Source: Acidobacteriota bacterium (lineage in GTDB: Bacteria; Acidobacteriota; Thermoanaerobaculia; Multivoradales; Multivoraceae). From it: DNA of 51,047 bases. The stretch spans positions 1-51,047 of the forward strand of contig JAPOVF010000100.1 of the NCBI GenBank assembly GCA_026708285.1, written 5' to 3'. Shown in pieces: positions 8,785-17,476 of this stretch; position 1 is the stretch's first letter; every line of letters starts with the position of its first letter. The position numbers were made by a program, and so were the translations under genes. The notes below the pieces were generated by a model that was not told the origin of the DNA, made no database searches, and worked only from the letters and a program-made list of their open reading frames with translations.

Positions 8785-9642
8785 TCAGGCCACTGCGATG
8801 ACATTGCGAAGCACGCCGACCCGGTCGGCCTCGAGTTCGACGACGTCGCCAGCGCGGAGGAACTTGCCCTGGAACACGCCGACGCCGGCCGGCGAACCGG
8901 TGAGCATCACATCGCCAGGTTCGAGCTGCATGAAGCGCGAGACGTGCGCCACGCAGCGGGACACCGAGTGAACGAAGTCCGTGGTCCGCTCATCCTGACG
9001 GACTTCGCCGTTGACCCGGGCCCGGAGCTGGATGTCGAGCGGTTCGGCGAACTCGTCGGTGGTGACCAGCGCAGGCCCCATCGGCTTGAACGTGTCCAGG
9101 CCCTTCGCGTGGCTCAGTGAGTACTCGGGACCCTCGAAGGACTTGCGCTGGAGATCGCGGGCCGAGACGTCGTTGGCGAGCGTGTAGCCGGCCACGTGCC
9201 GCAGCGCGTCGTCCTCGTCGACGGAGGCGCCGCCGACGCCGATCACGGCGGCCAGCTCGATCTCGTAGTCGACCTGGTCGGGCGCGACCGCGGGCAGCAC
9301 GATGTCCTCGCCGGGACCGATGACGGCGCTTCCCGGCGCCAGGAAGAACACCGGCTCGGACGGCGGCTCGATGCCCCGGGCCTTGAGGAACTCGCGCGTC
9401 TCCTCGACGTGGCTGTGGAAGTTGATGCCCATGCCGATGACCTTGCCGGGGCGGAGGATCGGCGCCCGGAGCGTGATGTCGCCGGGGGCGCGGCGCCGCT
9501 TCGCGCTGGCATCGCGAACGGTCCCGAGTTCCGGGTCCGCTCGGAGCGCTTCGCCGAGATCCTCGTACGGGAGGTCGAGGATCTCGAGTTCGCCGCCGTC
9601 CGCCTCGCGGGCGATTCCCTCGGTCGTCGTGAACAGTCTCAT
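8785..9642 (-). CDS. Fumarylacetoacetate hydrolase (FAH) family protein
   Basis: The 285-residue length fits the bacterial FAH family. The chain shows VIGMGINFHSHVEE, the metal-binding DYEIELAAVIG, a conserved GYTLANDVSARDLQ, the KGLDTFKPMGP segment and TGSPAGVG near the end. Members hydrolyse or hydrate dicarbonyl compounds from aromatic ring cleavage, for example fumarylpyruvate, acylpyruvate or 2-oxohept-3-enedioate, using Mg2+ or Mn2+. Its ATG at 9642 overlaps the stop of the upstream FAD hydroxylase by 4 nt. The cluster supports a ring-cleavage product as substrate, but the exact one cannot be read from the sequence. Confidence 0.92.
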   Translation of the reverse strand: MRLFTTTEGIAREADGGELEILDLPYEDLGEALRADPELGTVRDASAKRRRAPGDITLRAPILRPGKVIGMGINFHSHVEETREFLKARGIEPPSEPVFFLAPGSAVIGPGEDIVLPAVAPDQVDYEIELAAVIGVGGASVDEDDALRHVAGYTLANDVSARDLQRKSFEGPEYSLSHAKGLDTFKPMGPALVTTDEFAEPLDIQLRARVNGEVRQDERTTDFVHSVSRCVAHVSRFMQLEPGDVMLTGSPAGVGVFQGKFLRAGDVVELEADRVGVLRNVIAVA

Positions 9643-11426
9643 CGATTCCTCCCACTGGGTGCGCCGGCGTCCCCGCCGGCTTCTGAGGAAGACGCGCCGC
9701 GCAGCGGCGACGGTTTTGCGGCGTTAGGGGTGGTGCAGTAGACGGCAGCGAGCGCGGCCTCCAGACCAGCGCCGGGCTCCGAGTTCCCATCCGCGTCTCT
9801 CCAGGCGACGTGACCGTCCGGGCGCACGAGGAGGACGCCATCCGGACCGATGCCGCTGATCGCCTGCCACTCGCCTCGGGGATCCGCCAGCGCCGCGCCG
9901 TCGCCGATCGCGTGCGTGGCAAGCCCGAGAGACTCGGCAGCGGCGACCCAGCGCGCGCCCCCGGCGCCGCAGATGACGGTCGGCCGGGACGGATCGACGA
10001 GATCCAGGGTGGAAACACGGCCGCCCTCGCCTTCGACCCAGGCATGCGGCAGGCGGCTGCCCGGCCGGGTTGAGGGCACGAAGTCGAACGTGGACGTCGC
10101 CGGCGCGGGTGGCGGGGTCCCGTCCGGAACCAGCGCGCCGCGCTCGTAGTGCTGGCCGAGGTCGAGGCCCAGCATGTCGAAGTGCTCCCTCTGCGCGTCG
10201 ATCGCCGCCTGGACCGCGTTCCGGCGCTCCTCCCGTTCGGGGAGCCGCCGTAGCTCCGCGCGCGCTTCGTCTGGCGAGAGGCCCGGGTCGACCTGCAGGG
10301 CTTCGACCACCTCGATCATCCTCAGGTGATTCGACAGGCTCTGCTCCGCGTTCACCGACGCGACGGGCTGCCGCTCCTGGTCGTACGTGGCCAGCAGCCG
10401 GTCGTCGGCGCGTCCTCCGAGCACCGCCGCGATCTTCCAGGCGAGATTGAAGGCGTCGGCCACGCCGGTGTTCATGCCCATGCCGCCGGTCGGCGGGAAG
10501 CGGTGCGCGGCATCGCCGACGAGGAAAACCCGCCCGTCGCGGTAGCGGTTGGCCACCTGACAGGTCATCTGCCAGAAGCCGGTCTCCCGAATCTCGAAGT
10601 CGGCCTCGGCGCCGACCGCGTCCTCGACGAGCTGGCGGCAGCGCTCGGGCGTGAACGAGTCCTGCGGCACCCGTTCCGGATCGTACGGGTGCATGAAGAT
10701 CCAGGTCGAGTCGATGTCGTGGGCGATGAAGACGGCGGGCTCGAGCGGGTCGAGGTGCCAGTAGAGCAGGCCGGGGTGCTCTTCCACGACGTGGCGCAGA
10801 TTGCCCTGGACGAACACCGAGAGGTAGCTCTGGACGTGAGCCGGTCCCTCCATTCCGATGCCGAGCGCCCGGCGCACCGGACTCCCCGCGCCATCGCAAC
10901 CGAGCAGGTAGCGACTTCGAATCTCCAGGGTTTCGCTGGTGTTGTGGTTCCGAGCCTCCGACACGACCCCGCCCTCCCTCTGCCTGGCGCCGAGCCATTC
11001 GACCTCGAAGTCGATCCCGGCGCCCGCGTCGCTGGCCGCCTCGAACAGAACGGGCTCCAGCCGGTGCTGGGGAATGTTCATCGTGGGTGTCGGCGTCGAC
11101 GCGAACGTCTTCATGATCCGCTCCGGCGATCCCAGTTGCAGGTCGCCGATCACCGGGCCGGCCAGCGTCTGGACCCAGCGGATCGAGCCCTGGTCCTGGG
11201 GCCTCGTGGCGACGGCGACCGTCTTCTCGGCCGGAATGCCGGCGGCCCGGAAGATCTCCATGCTTCGAGCCGAGACAACATGGGCCTGCGGCGCCGTGTG
11301 CAGGCCGGACCGTCTCTCCAGCACCCGGTTGGCGACGCCCATCCGGCTGAGGAGTCGGGAGCAGCAGAGGCCGACCGGTCCGGCTCCGACGATCAGAACG
11401 TCGACGTCGTTCTCGTGTCGTGTCAT
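9639..11426 (-). CDS. FAD-dependent aromatic hydroxylase
   Basis: This 595-residue flavoprotein has the dinucleotide-binding GxGxxG motif near its N-terminus (VLIVGAGPVGLCC), the DG motif (LLGCDGAGSPVRR) and the GD motif (VFLVGDAAHRFPPTGGMGMN), in the order of class A single-component hydroxylases such as MhpA, PheA and PcpB. A C-terminal thioredoxin-like domain covers roughly residues 440-565. It would hydroxylate a phenolic ring with NAD(P)H and O2. The last 25-30 residues (AAKPSPLRGASSSEAGGDAG and beyond) are encoded by a reversed copy of the dispersed repeat (9653-9723) and are not expected in the family. It overlaps both neighbours by 4 nt. Confidence 0.9.
   Translation of the reverse strand: MTRHENDVDVLIVGAGPVGLCCSRLLSRMGVANRVLERRSGLHTAPQAHVVSARSMEIFRAAGIPAEKTVAVATRPQDQGSIRWVQTLAGPVIGDLQLGSPERIMKTFASTPTPTMNIPQHRLEPVLFEAASDAGAGIDFEVEWLGARQREGGVVSEARNHNTSETLEIRSRYLLGCDGAGSPVRRALGIGMEGPAHVQSYLSVFVQGNLRHVVEEHPGLLYWHLDPLEPAVFIAHDIDSTWIFMHPYDPERVPQDSFTPERCRQLVEDAVGAEADFEIRETGFWQMTCQVANRYRDGRVFLVGDAAHRFPPTGGMGMNTGVADAFNLAWKIAAVLGGRADDRLLATYDQERQPVASVNAEQSLSNHLRMIEVVEALQVDPGLSPDEARAELRRLPEREERRNAVQAAIDAQREHFDMLGLDLGQHYERGALVPDGTPPPAPATSTFDFVPSTRPGSRLPHAWVEGEGGRVSTLDLVDPSRPTVICGAGGARWVAAAESLGLATHAIGDGAALADPRGEWQAISGIGPDGVLLVRPDGHVAWRDADGNSEPGAGLEAALAAVYCTTPNAAKPSPLRGASSSEAGGDAGAPSGRNR
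9653..9723 (+). repeat. Dispersed hairpin repeat, copy inside a coding 3' end
   Basis: The copy reads CACTGGGTGCGCCGGCG and onward on the plus strand. It has a perfect 7-bp stem with 4-nt loop (9663-9669/9674-9680) and a second stem around CGCCGC-GCA-GCGGCG at about 9695-9709. It matches 40806-40860 and 45825-45885 over most of its length. Unlike those copies it lies antisense to the overlapping gene and forms the C-terminal coding end of the FAD hydroxylase. Confidence 0.85.
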
Positions 11427-12301
11427 CGGTCTCCTTCGTCCTCCACGCGGTAGCGCTCGGCCTCGGCGTCGTAGTCCTCGAATCCGACCATGCGCCGCAG
11501 ACGCTCGAAGTCCACGGCGTGGTCAGGCTGCTCGCCGCTTCCCAGGGCTCGAAGAGCGTCGACCATCGCCGCGGTGGCGGCGGAGAGAAGCGTCAGCGGG
11601 TAGGCAGCGATCCTGTAGCCGATCTCCTCGAGGCGCGCCGGCGGCAGCAACGGCGTGTCGCCTCCCTCGACCAGGTTCGCCATCTTCGGGCCGGGGACCA
11701 CCTCGCAGAACGCGACCATCTCGCTCTCCGACCGCGGACCTTCGAGGAAGAGGATGTCCGCGCCGAGGTCGGCGAAGGCCCGGCAGCGGGCGATGGCCTC
11801 GTCCAACCCGTCCGTGGCGCGAGCGTCGGTGCGCGCCATGACCAGGATGTCCGCGCCTTCCTCGCGCGCGTCGACCGCGGCGCGGATCCGCGACAGGGCT
11901 TCGCCGCGGGGGACGACCCGCTTGCCCCGCGTGTGGCCGCAGCGCTTGGGCGCCTCCTGATCCTCGATCATCACGCCCGCGAAGCCGGCCGCTGCGTAAC
12001 TCGTCACCGTGCGCTTGACGTTCAGGGCGTTGCCGTAGCCGGTGTCGCCGTCGCCGATCACCGGCAGCCGGGTGGCCGCGCAGATGTTGCGGCCCTGGTC
12101 GAGCATCTCGCCGAAGGAGATGAGCCCCGTGTCCGGCATCCCCAGGCGGCTGGCGGAGACGGCGAACCCGCTCATGAACGTCAGCTCGAATCCCGCCTGT
12201 TCGATGAGCCGGGCGGAGAGCGCGTCGAAGCAGCAGGGCATCACCCGGAGCCCGGGAGCGTCGAGCAGGGCGCGCAGCCGAGCCGCGGGGGAGGAGTTCA
12301 T
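11423..12301 (-). CDS. Isocitrate lyase/PEP mutase superfamily enzyme
   Basis: The 292-residue protein has the family's conserved features: an N-terminal PCCFDALSARLIEQAGF segment, the metal-binding IGDGDTGYGN, VMIEDQEAPKRCGH with the K-R-C-G-H catalytic loop, and DILVMARTDAR. Members include methylisocitrate lyase, 2,3-dimethylmalate lyase, oxaloacetate decarboxylase and phosphonate enzymes. The C-C lyase branch with the active-site Cys fits best. The ATG at 12301 is chosen because upstream sequence in this frame is repeat-derived. It is first in an operon with hydroxylase, FAH and VOC genes, so it may cleave a branched dicarboxylate from the same pathway; this is an inference. Confidence 0.87.
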   Translation of the reverse strand: MNSSPAARLRALLDAPGLRVMPCCFDALSARLIEQAGFELTFMSGFAVSASRLGMPDTGLISFGEMLDQGRNICAATRLPVIGDGDTGYGNALNVKRTVTSYAAAGFAGVMIEDQEAPKRCGHTRGKRVVPRGEALSRIRAAVDAREEGADILVMARTDARATDGLDEAIARCRAFADLGADILFLEGPRSESEMVAFCEVVPGPKMANLVEGGDTPLLPPARLEEIGYRIAAYPLTLLSAATAAMVDALRALGSGEQPDHAVDFERLRRMVGFEDYDAEAERYRVEDEGDR

Positions 12302-12425
12302 GCGGCCAACGAACGTAACATCTGCTGGGTGCGCCGGCGTTCTCGCCGGCTGCCGCCGAAGGCGGCCAACGAATCGGCCGGCCGCAGGCCGGCTCCGATT
12401 GTCGCCGAGCGAAGTGAGGAGATCC
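12302..12425. repeat. Triple-hairpin repeat in a divergent promoter gap
   Basis: This 124-nt divergent gap holds three perfect stem-loops in a row: 12333-12339/12344-12350 (loop TTCT), 12352-12357/12361-12366 (loop GAA) and 12377-12383/12387-12393 (loop GCA). The same three-stem order recurs at 28492-28551. The first stem is the shared core of the repeat family. The promoters for both the lyase operon and the dioxygenase gene must lie here, so the repeat occupies regulatory space. The last 25 nt before the dioxygenase ATG contain GAAGTGAGGAG, a plausible ribosome binding site. Confidence 0.8.
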
Positions 12426-13385
12426 ATGACTGCATTCAAGCGTCCCAACCGAGGCCCGATCCGGGGCATCCACCACATCACGGGGCTGGTCGGTTCCGCC
12501 GCCAACGACCTCGGGTTCTACCGCGACGTGCTGGGGCTCCGCCTGGTGAAGAAGACCTGCAACCAGGAGAACCCGACCTCCGGCTGGCACTTCTTTTTCG
12601 GCGACCGCCTGGGCCACCCGGGAACGATCATGACGAACATCGTCCTCGAAGGCATCCCGATGTCGCCGGCCGTCGACGGTCGCGGCTCGATCACCGACGT
12701 GAGCTACTCGGTTTCGCCCGGGAGCCTGGACTTCTGGCGCGAGCGACTGACCGCGGCCGGCTGCACCTGCACCGATCGCCCTGCTCGGTTCGGCGACCCC
12801 GTCCTCCACTTTCGGGACTTCGACGGCATCTCGTCGGAACTCGTCGGCTGCGAGGACACCCGGGTGCCGGAGCTGGCCGATCTTCCCGAAGAGCACCAGA
12901 TTCGCGGCTTTCACCACGCCACGATCGCGCCGCGCCTTCCCGAGCTGACCCTGCAGTTCCTCGTCGGCGTCCTGGGGTTCGAGGTGGTCGCCACGGAAGG
13001 GAGCCGCACGCGGCTCGCGGTAGGCGGCAACGAGCCCGGCAAGTTGATCGACGTCGTCGAGCGAGACGACGGGCCCTGGGGGCGGCACGGTCTCGGCGGC
13101 CTGCACCACATCGCGCTGACGGTCGACAGCGTCGAGGACATGGAACGGTGGACCCGGATCCTCGCAGGCGCCGGCCTGATCGTGACCGGGGCCCGGGACC
13201 GCGGCTGGTTTCACTCGACGTACTTCACCGCGCCGGGAGGCATCAACCTGGAGCTGTCGAACCTCGACCCGGGCTGGACGGTGGACGAGGACATCGACTC
13301 GCTGGGGACGATCCTCTCGCTGCCGAAGCACCTGGAACCCCAGCGGGAAGCGATCGAGGCCGCGCTTCCTCGGGTCGAGTTCTGA
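12426..13385 (+). CDS. Ring-cleaving VOC dioxygenase (LinE/MhqO-like)
   Basis: The 319-residue protein contains two vicinal-oxygen-chelate modules, about residues 15-135 and 155-300. The first begins IRGIHHITGLVG, and the second contains IRGFHHATIAP, GLHHIALTVDS and the glutamate in GGINLELSN. Two-module proteins of this type include hydroquinone 1,2-dioxygenases (LinE, PcpA) and MhqO, which open para-diol rings with Fe(II). The ATG at 12426 follows a GAGGAG-like ribosome binding site. It diverges from the hydroxylase operon and probably acts on its product, a hydroquinone or catechol. Substrate assignment is an inference. Confidence 0.85.
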   Translation: MTAFKRPNRGPIRGIHHITGLVGSAANDLGFYRDVLGLRLVKKTCNQENPTSGWHFFFGDRLGHPGTIMTNIVLEGIPMSPAVDGRGSITDVSYSVSPGSLDFWRERLTAAGCTCTDRPARFGDPVLHFRDFDGISSELVGCEDTRVPELADLPEEHQIRGFHHATIAPRLPELTLQFLVGVLGFEVVATEGSRTRLAVGGNEPGKLIDVVERDDGPWGRHGLGGLHHIALTVDSVEDMERWTRILAGAGLIVTGARDRGWFHSTYFTAPGGINLELSNLDPGWTVDEDIDSLGTILSLPKHLEPQREAIEAALPRVEF

Positions 13386-13399
13386 CCGGCCGAAACGCC

Positions 13400-14548
13400 A
13401 TGATCGAGCCCTACGATCGCGTTCCCTTCCCTGTCTTCTTCCGGGAGACCGCCGATTTCGGCGACGTCTACGGCGGGCCGGGAGGCTTCGTCTTCTTCGA
13501 CGGTCACCTGCTGCGGCCTCGCGACCGGGCCTCGAAGACGGTCGTCGTCTTCAACCACCCGATCGGCGGCGGCGCCTGGCTGCCGCTGGTGCGGGGACTG
13601 GCGGCGGCCGGCCACCACGTCATCTATTGCAACGGGCGCTATCGCGGCAACGACACGGCCCTCATCATGGAGAAGTGCGTGGTCGACCTCGGCCGCACGA
13701 TCCAGCACGCGAAGGAGGAACTCGGCTACGAGCGCGTCCTGCTCGGAGGGTGGAGCGGCGGCGGCTCGCTGTCGCTCTACTACCAGCAGCAGGCGGAGAA
13801 CCCGACCGTCACCCACACACCGGCCGGGGACCCGTACAACCTGACGACGGCCGGACTGATTCCGGCCGACGGCGTGATGCTGCTGGCCGCCCACATCAGC
13901 CGCGCCGGCACGCTCGCCGAGTGGATGGACGCCTCGATCCTCGACGAGCGCGAGCCGCACCGGAAGGACCCGGAGCTCGATCTCTACGACCCGGACAACC
14001 CGAATCAGCCGCCCTACTCGGACGAGTTCCTCGAGCGCTACCGGCAGGCGCAGGTCGCCCGCAACGCGCGGATCACGGCCTGGACGGTCGAGAGGCTCGC
14101 GGACCTGAAGCGCGAGGACGGCGCCCGGAAGGAGCACTGCTTCGTCGTCCAGGGGACGATGGCCGACCCGCGCTGGCTCGACCCGGCTGTCGACCCGAAC
14201 GACCGGGCGCCGGGTCGGTGCTACCTCGGCGACCCGGAAACCGTGAACACGGGGCCGACCGGCCTGGCGCGATTCACGACGCTGCGCAGTTGGCTGTCGC
14301 AGTGGAGCCTTGAGAAGTCCAACGCCGACGGTCTGGCGTGCGCCGCCGGCATCGGCGTTCCGGTGCTCGTTGTCAACAACGGCGCGGACGACGCGTGCAC
14401 GCCCAGCCACGCGCGGCGGCTCTACGCCGCCGTGTCCCACACCGAAAAGGAGTTCCACGAGATCGCAGGGGCCACCCACTACTACCTCGGGCAGGGCGAC
14501 AAGCTCGCCGAGGCGGTGGCCATTTGCGGCGAGTGGATCGACCGCTGA
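13400..14548 (+). CDS. Alpha/beta hydrolase
   Basis: The protein has 382 residues. The nucleophile elbow is GGWSGGGS (G-x-S-x-G), preceded by a helix (KEELGYERVLL); a candidate acid is in NNGADDACTP and the His is in IAGATHYYLG near the end. It starts 14 nt after the dioxygenase stop and is very likely co-transcribed. No signal peptide is visible, so it should be cytoplasmic. Its position suits hydrolysis of an ester or a ring-cleavage product, but the family is too broad to name a substrate. Confidence 0.85.
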   Translation: MIEPYDRVPFPVFFRETADFGDVYGGPGGFVFFDGHLLRPRDRASKTVVVFNHPIGGGAWLPLVRGLAAAGHHVIYCNGRYRGNDTALIMEKCVVDLGRTIQHAKEELGYERVLLGGWSGGGSLSLYYQQQAENPTVTHTPAGDPYNLTTAGLIPADGVMLLAAHISRAGTLAEWMDASILDEREPHRKDPELDLYDPDNPNQPPYSDEFLERYRQAQVARNARITAWTVERLADLKREDGARKEHCFVVQGTMADPRWLDPAVDPNDRAPGRCYLGDPETVNTGPTGLARFTTLRSWLSQWSLEKSNADGLACAAGIGVPVLVVNNGADDACTPSHARRLYAAVSHTEKEFHEIAGATHYYLGQGDKLAEAVAICGEWIDR

Positions 14549-14563
14549 CCCGGAGGTGCGAAC

Positions 14564-15817
14564 GTGAACCGACGACAGTTCCTCAGATCAAGCGCCGCGG
14601 CCGGCGTCGTCGCCCTGGTCGGCGGCCCCTCGGTGGTCCGCGCCGCCGACGGCGACGTGTTGCTCGGCTTCGTCGGCGACCTGCTCACCGACCGCGACGA
14701 TCCGGACGAGGCCTACGCGTCGGTGCGCGATCTACTCGCCGCGCCGGACGTGCTGTTCGGCAACCTGGAGGGGCCGTACTCCGACAATCCCCGATCGGTG
14801 CCCAGCGCCGGGTTGGCCCTTGTGCCGCCGGCGCGCAATCTCGACGTTCTGAGCCGGGTCGGCTTCGACGTGCTGTCGCTGGCCAACAACCACATCCTCG
14901 ACGGGGGGCGCGAGGCGATGCTCGAGAACCGGCAGCGCCTGCACGAGCAGGGGGTCATGACCTGCGGCGCCGGCGGCAGCCTCGAGGAGGCCCGCGCTCC
15001 CGCGATCCTCGAGGCCGGCGGCGTGAAGGTCGCCTACCTCGCCTACGCCTCGGTCTTCCCCCGCGGCTACGAGGCGCGGGGCAGCCTTGCCGGACTGGCG
15101 CCGCTCAGGGCTCACAACTTCTACCAGGACCTGATCGACGACGCCTACACGCCGGGCGCCGACCCGCGGGTATCGACCGTGCCCGACAAGGCGGATCACG
15201 ACAACCTCGCGGCCGACATCGCGGCCGCGAAGGAGCAGGCGGACCTGGTGGTCGCCAGCTTCCACTGGGGCGACCACTTCAAGGCCCACCACCTGACCGA
15301 CCACGAGCTGCGCACCGCCCGCCTGTGCATCGACAAGGGCGTCGACATCGTGGTCGGCCATCACCAGCACGTCCTGCGCGGCATGGAGTGGTACCGCGAC
15401 CGGCCGGTGTTCTACGGACTCGGCCACTTCGTCTTCGACGTGCGGCTCGACCGCTGGCCGGAGGAGATGGTCGCCGCCATGCCGGTCCTCGACGACGATG
15501 CGGACTACTACGGCGTGGCGCCGCGCACGGGCTGGCCGTTGATGCCGCTGCACCCCGAGGCCCGGATGACGGCTCTGGGCTACGTCAAGCTCTCCGCTGG
15601 GGTCCCTTCCGAGTTCGGCTTCGTGCCCTGCCGGCTGAATCCGGAAGGCGCCGTCCGCGCGGTCGATCCGGAGTCACGCGAGGGCCGGGACGTCGTGGAC
15701 TACGTCGATCACGGCTGTGCGAGCCAGGACCTGAACGGCCGGGTGGACAGGGCGAGCTACGTCGACGTTGCCGGCCATCGCGGCGTGCGAATTCTCCCTG
15801 CCGGGGAAGGAGCCTGA
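14564..15817 (+). CDS. CapA-like metallophosphatase-fold protein, Tat leader
   Basis: The GTG at 14564 follows a GGAGG ribosome binding site. The 417-residue protein begins with a Tat leader (MNRRQFLRSSAAAGVVALVG). CapA-family motifs appear in order: LGFVGDLLTD, FGNLEGPYSD, LSLANNHILDGG, ASFHWGDHF and VVGHHQHVLRGME, with metal-binding Asp, Asn and His residues in place. CapA/PgsA proteins act at the cell envelope in poly-gamma-glutamate synthesis, and many homologues are uncharacterised phosphoesterases. No capsule ligase genes accompany it, so a capsule role is not supported. The following serine hydrolase starts 2 nt after its stop. Confidence 0.87.
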   Translation: MNRRQFLRSSAAAGVVALVGGPSVVRAADGDVLLGFVGDLLTDRDDPDEAYASVRDLLAAPDVLFGNLEGPYSDNPRSVPSAGLALVPPARNLDVLSRVGFDVLSLANNHILDGGREAMLENRQRLHEQGVMTCGAGGSLEEARAPAILEAGGVKVAYLAYASVFPRGYEARGSLAGLAPLRAHNFYQDLIDDAYTPGADPRVSTVPDKADHDNLAADIAAAKEQADLVVASFHWGDHFKAHHLTDHELRTARLCIDKGVDIVVGHHQHVLRGMEWYRDRPVFYGLGHFVFDVRLDRWPEEMVAAMPVLDDDADYYGVAPRTGWPLMPLHPEARMTALGYVKLSAGVPSEFGFVPCRLNPEGAVRAVDPESREGRDVVDYVDHGCASQDLNGRVDRASYVDVAGHRGVRILPAGEGA

Positions 15818-15819
15818 GA

Positions 15820-17463
15820 ATGGACCTTCACCGCTTCATCCGGATCGTCGCCGGCACGCGCGTCCGTGAGGTCTTCCTGGCGTCGGTCCTCCTGAGTTCG
15901 ATTCTGACGGTGGCCGCGGAGGCCCAGGCCGAGCGGTCGGTCCCGATCACCGAGACGGTGCACACGGAACGCCTCTTCGAGTTGCAGTTGATCGATGCCC
16001 TGCGCGATTTCGTGCCGCACGTCGTGCGAGCCCAGGGCACCCCCGGGCTCAATCTCGCCCTGGGCTACAGGGGGAGGCTGATCTGGGAGGCCGGTTTCGG
16101 CTACGCGGATGCCGCAAGCGAGAAATCGATGACGCCAGAGACCGTCTACCACTCCGGCTCACTGGGCAAGACGTACACCGCCACCGCCGTCATGCAGCTT
16201 GTGGATCGCGGGGTCCTGTCGCTCGACGATGCGATCAACGAGCACCTGCCCTTCGAGGTGTCCAACCCGCTGGGTGAGCGCGACATCACCGTGCATGACC
16301 TGCTGACCCATCGCTCGGGGATCTCTAGCGGTGGCGCCATGGGCGTCTGGCACAAGCCGATGCCGCTCGCGCAAGCACTCCAGGAGAGCTTCGACTCCGA
16401 TGTGAGCCCCGTCGGCGGCGGCGTGACCCCGTTCTGGGTCGCGCGCGTCGGCGAGCGCTACAACTACTCGAACCCGGGTCTGGCCACGCTCGGCCTGATC
16501 GTGGAGACGGTCAATCCGGAAGGGCTTTCGTTTGCGGACTACGTCCAGAAGCACGTCATGGATCCGCTGGGCATGGAGTCGTCCCAGTATCCGCCCGCGC
16601 AGCACCGGGACTACGTGCGTCCCGAGATCTGGGAGCAGATGAGCACCGGCTATGCGCGGATGGGCGGAGCCCTGATTCCCACGATCCCGCTCTACTTCAG
16701 CCACTATCCCGCTGGCGGCGTGCTGGCGAAGCCAGCCGACCACCTGCGCCTGCTCATGGCCATGCTCGCCGGCGGGCGCTACAACGACTACCAGGTCCTC
16801 GAGGCCGAAACCGTCGAGCAGGTGCTGACTCCCCAGCACGATGAACTGGGGCCGGGCCTTGATCTGGGTCTGGTCTGGCTGCTGCGCGACCATGGTCAGC
16901 CGACCATGTCCTTCAGTCACGCCGGCGGTCACATGTTCGGCTGGCGTACCGACGGTTGGGGGTGGCCCGACCTGGATGTCTCCGTAGTGGTCGCGTCGAA
17001 TCAGTGGAGCCTGCCCGACAGCGCTCCCGACGTCTCCCTGATTCCTCCGTTCATCGAGAACTGGATGCTGCACGCGGGTCCGGACTTCGAGATTGCGCCA
17101 CCTTCGGAGGAGTGGACGTGGAAGGTCTCCTACGTCCGCGGCGTCGTCTACGCCGCGATGTTCAGGATGTACGTGGGCGTCCCCGGCGAGATGCCCCAGG
17201 ACGCACTCGACCATGCACTCAGGTCGACGCGGATGCTCGACGGGGCGCGCCAGGATTGGGATGAGGAGGCGTTTCGCCAGGGTGTTGCCGACATCCGGCG
17301 CGCCGGCTTCGGCTACGCTGCGGTCACCGGCTTCTGGGCATCGGACCTGTGCAGGGTGACCGAGGAGGAAGCTCGGCGAATTCTGCGGGAACTGGGCACC
17401 CGCTTTCCGGGTGCCGCCAGCGTGTTGTTCCCGGCGGGGGCGGGCGGCGAGGCAGAGGAGTAA
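15820..17463 (+). CDS. Secreted serine hydrolase (class C beta-lactamase fold)
   Basis: Starting at the ATG at 15820, the protein has 547 residues. An N-terminal hydrophobic stretch (VFLASVLLSSILTVAAEAQA) gives a Sec signal ending near residue 37. The active site is S114-L-G-K117; Y-S-N appears in RYNYSNPGLA and H-A-G in SHAGGHMFG. A C-terminal domain of about 130 residues after the fold is not recognised. The gene follows CapA with a 2-nt gap, so the pair forms an operon of exported proteins. The enzyme could be an esterase or peptidase acting in the envelope. The upstream in-frame reading belongs to a shadow frame of CapA. Confidence 0.85.
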   Translation: MDLHRFIRIVAGTRVREVFLASVLLSSILTVAAEAQAERSVPITETVHTERLFELQLIDALRDFVPHVVRAQGTPGLNLALGYRGRLIWEAGFGYADAASEKSMTPETVYHSGSLGKTYTATAVMQLVDRGVLSLDDAINEHLPFEVSNPLGERDITVHDLLTHRSGISSGGAMGVWHKPMPLAQALQESFDSDVSPVGGGVTPFWVARVGERYNYSNPGLATLGLIVETVNPEGLSFADYVQKHVMDPLGMESSQYPPAQHRDYVRPEIWEQMSTGYARMGGALIPTIPLYFSHYPAGGVLAKPADHLRLLMAMLAGGRYNDYQVLEAETVEQVLTPQHDELGPGLDLGLVWLLRDHGQPTMSFSHAGGHMFGWRTDGWGWPDLDVSVVVASNQWSLPDSAPDVSLIPPFIENWMLHAGPDFEIAPPSEEWTWKVSYVRGVVYAAMFRMYVGVPGEMPQDALDHALRSTRMLDGARQDWDEEAFRQGVADIRRAGFGYAAVTGFWASDLCRVTEEEARRILRELGTRFPGAASVLFPAGAGGEAEE

Positions 17464-17476
17464 CGTCCGACGGCGG

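Noticed and set aside
12302-12425. Possible CRISPR or tandem array because of the repeated palindromes
   Set aside because: There are no regularly spaced identical repeats with unique spacers; it is a three-hairpin dispersed element.
11420-13399. Upstream part of the long frame that ends with the alpha/beta hydrolase at 14548
   Set aside because: The sequence before 13400 is antisense to the lyase or out of frame with the dioxygenase and has no domain; the hydrolase begins at the ATG at 13400.
14338-15819. Upstream part of the frame ending with the serine hydrolase at 17463
   Set aside because: It is an Arg-rich shadow of the CapA frame; the ATG at 15820 with a signal peptide is the credible start.
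17464-17476. Intrinsic terminator between the converging serine hydrolase and SDR genes
   Set aside because: The gap is only 13 nt and holds no stem or T-run.
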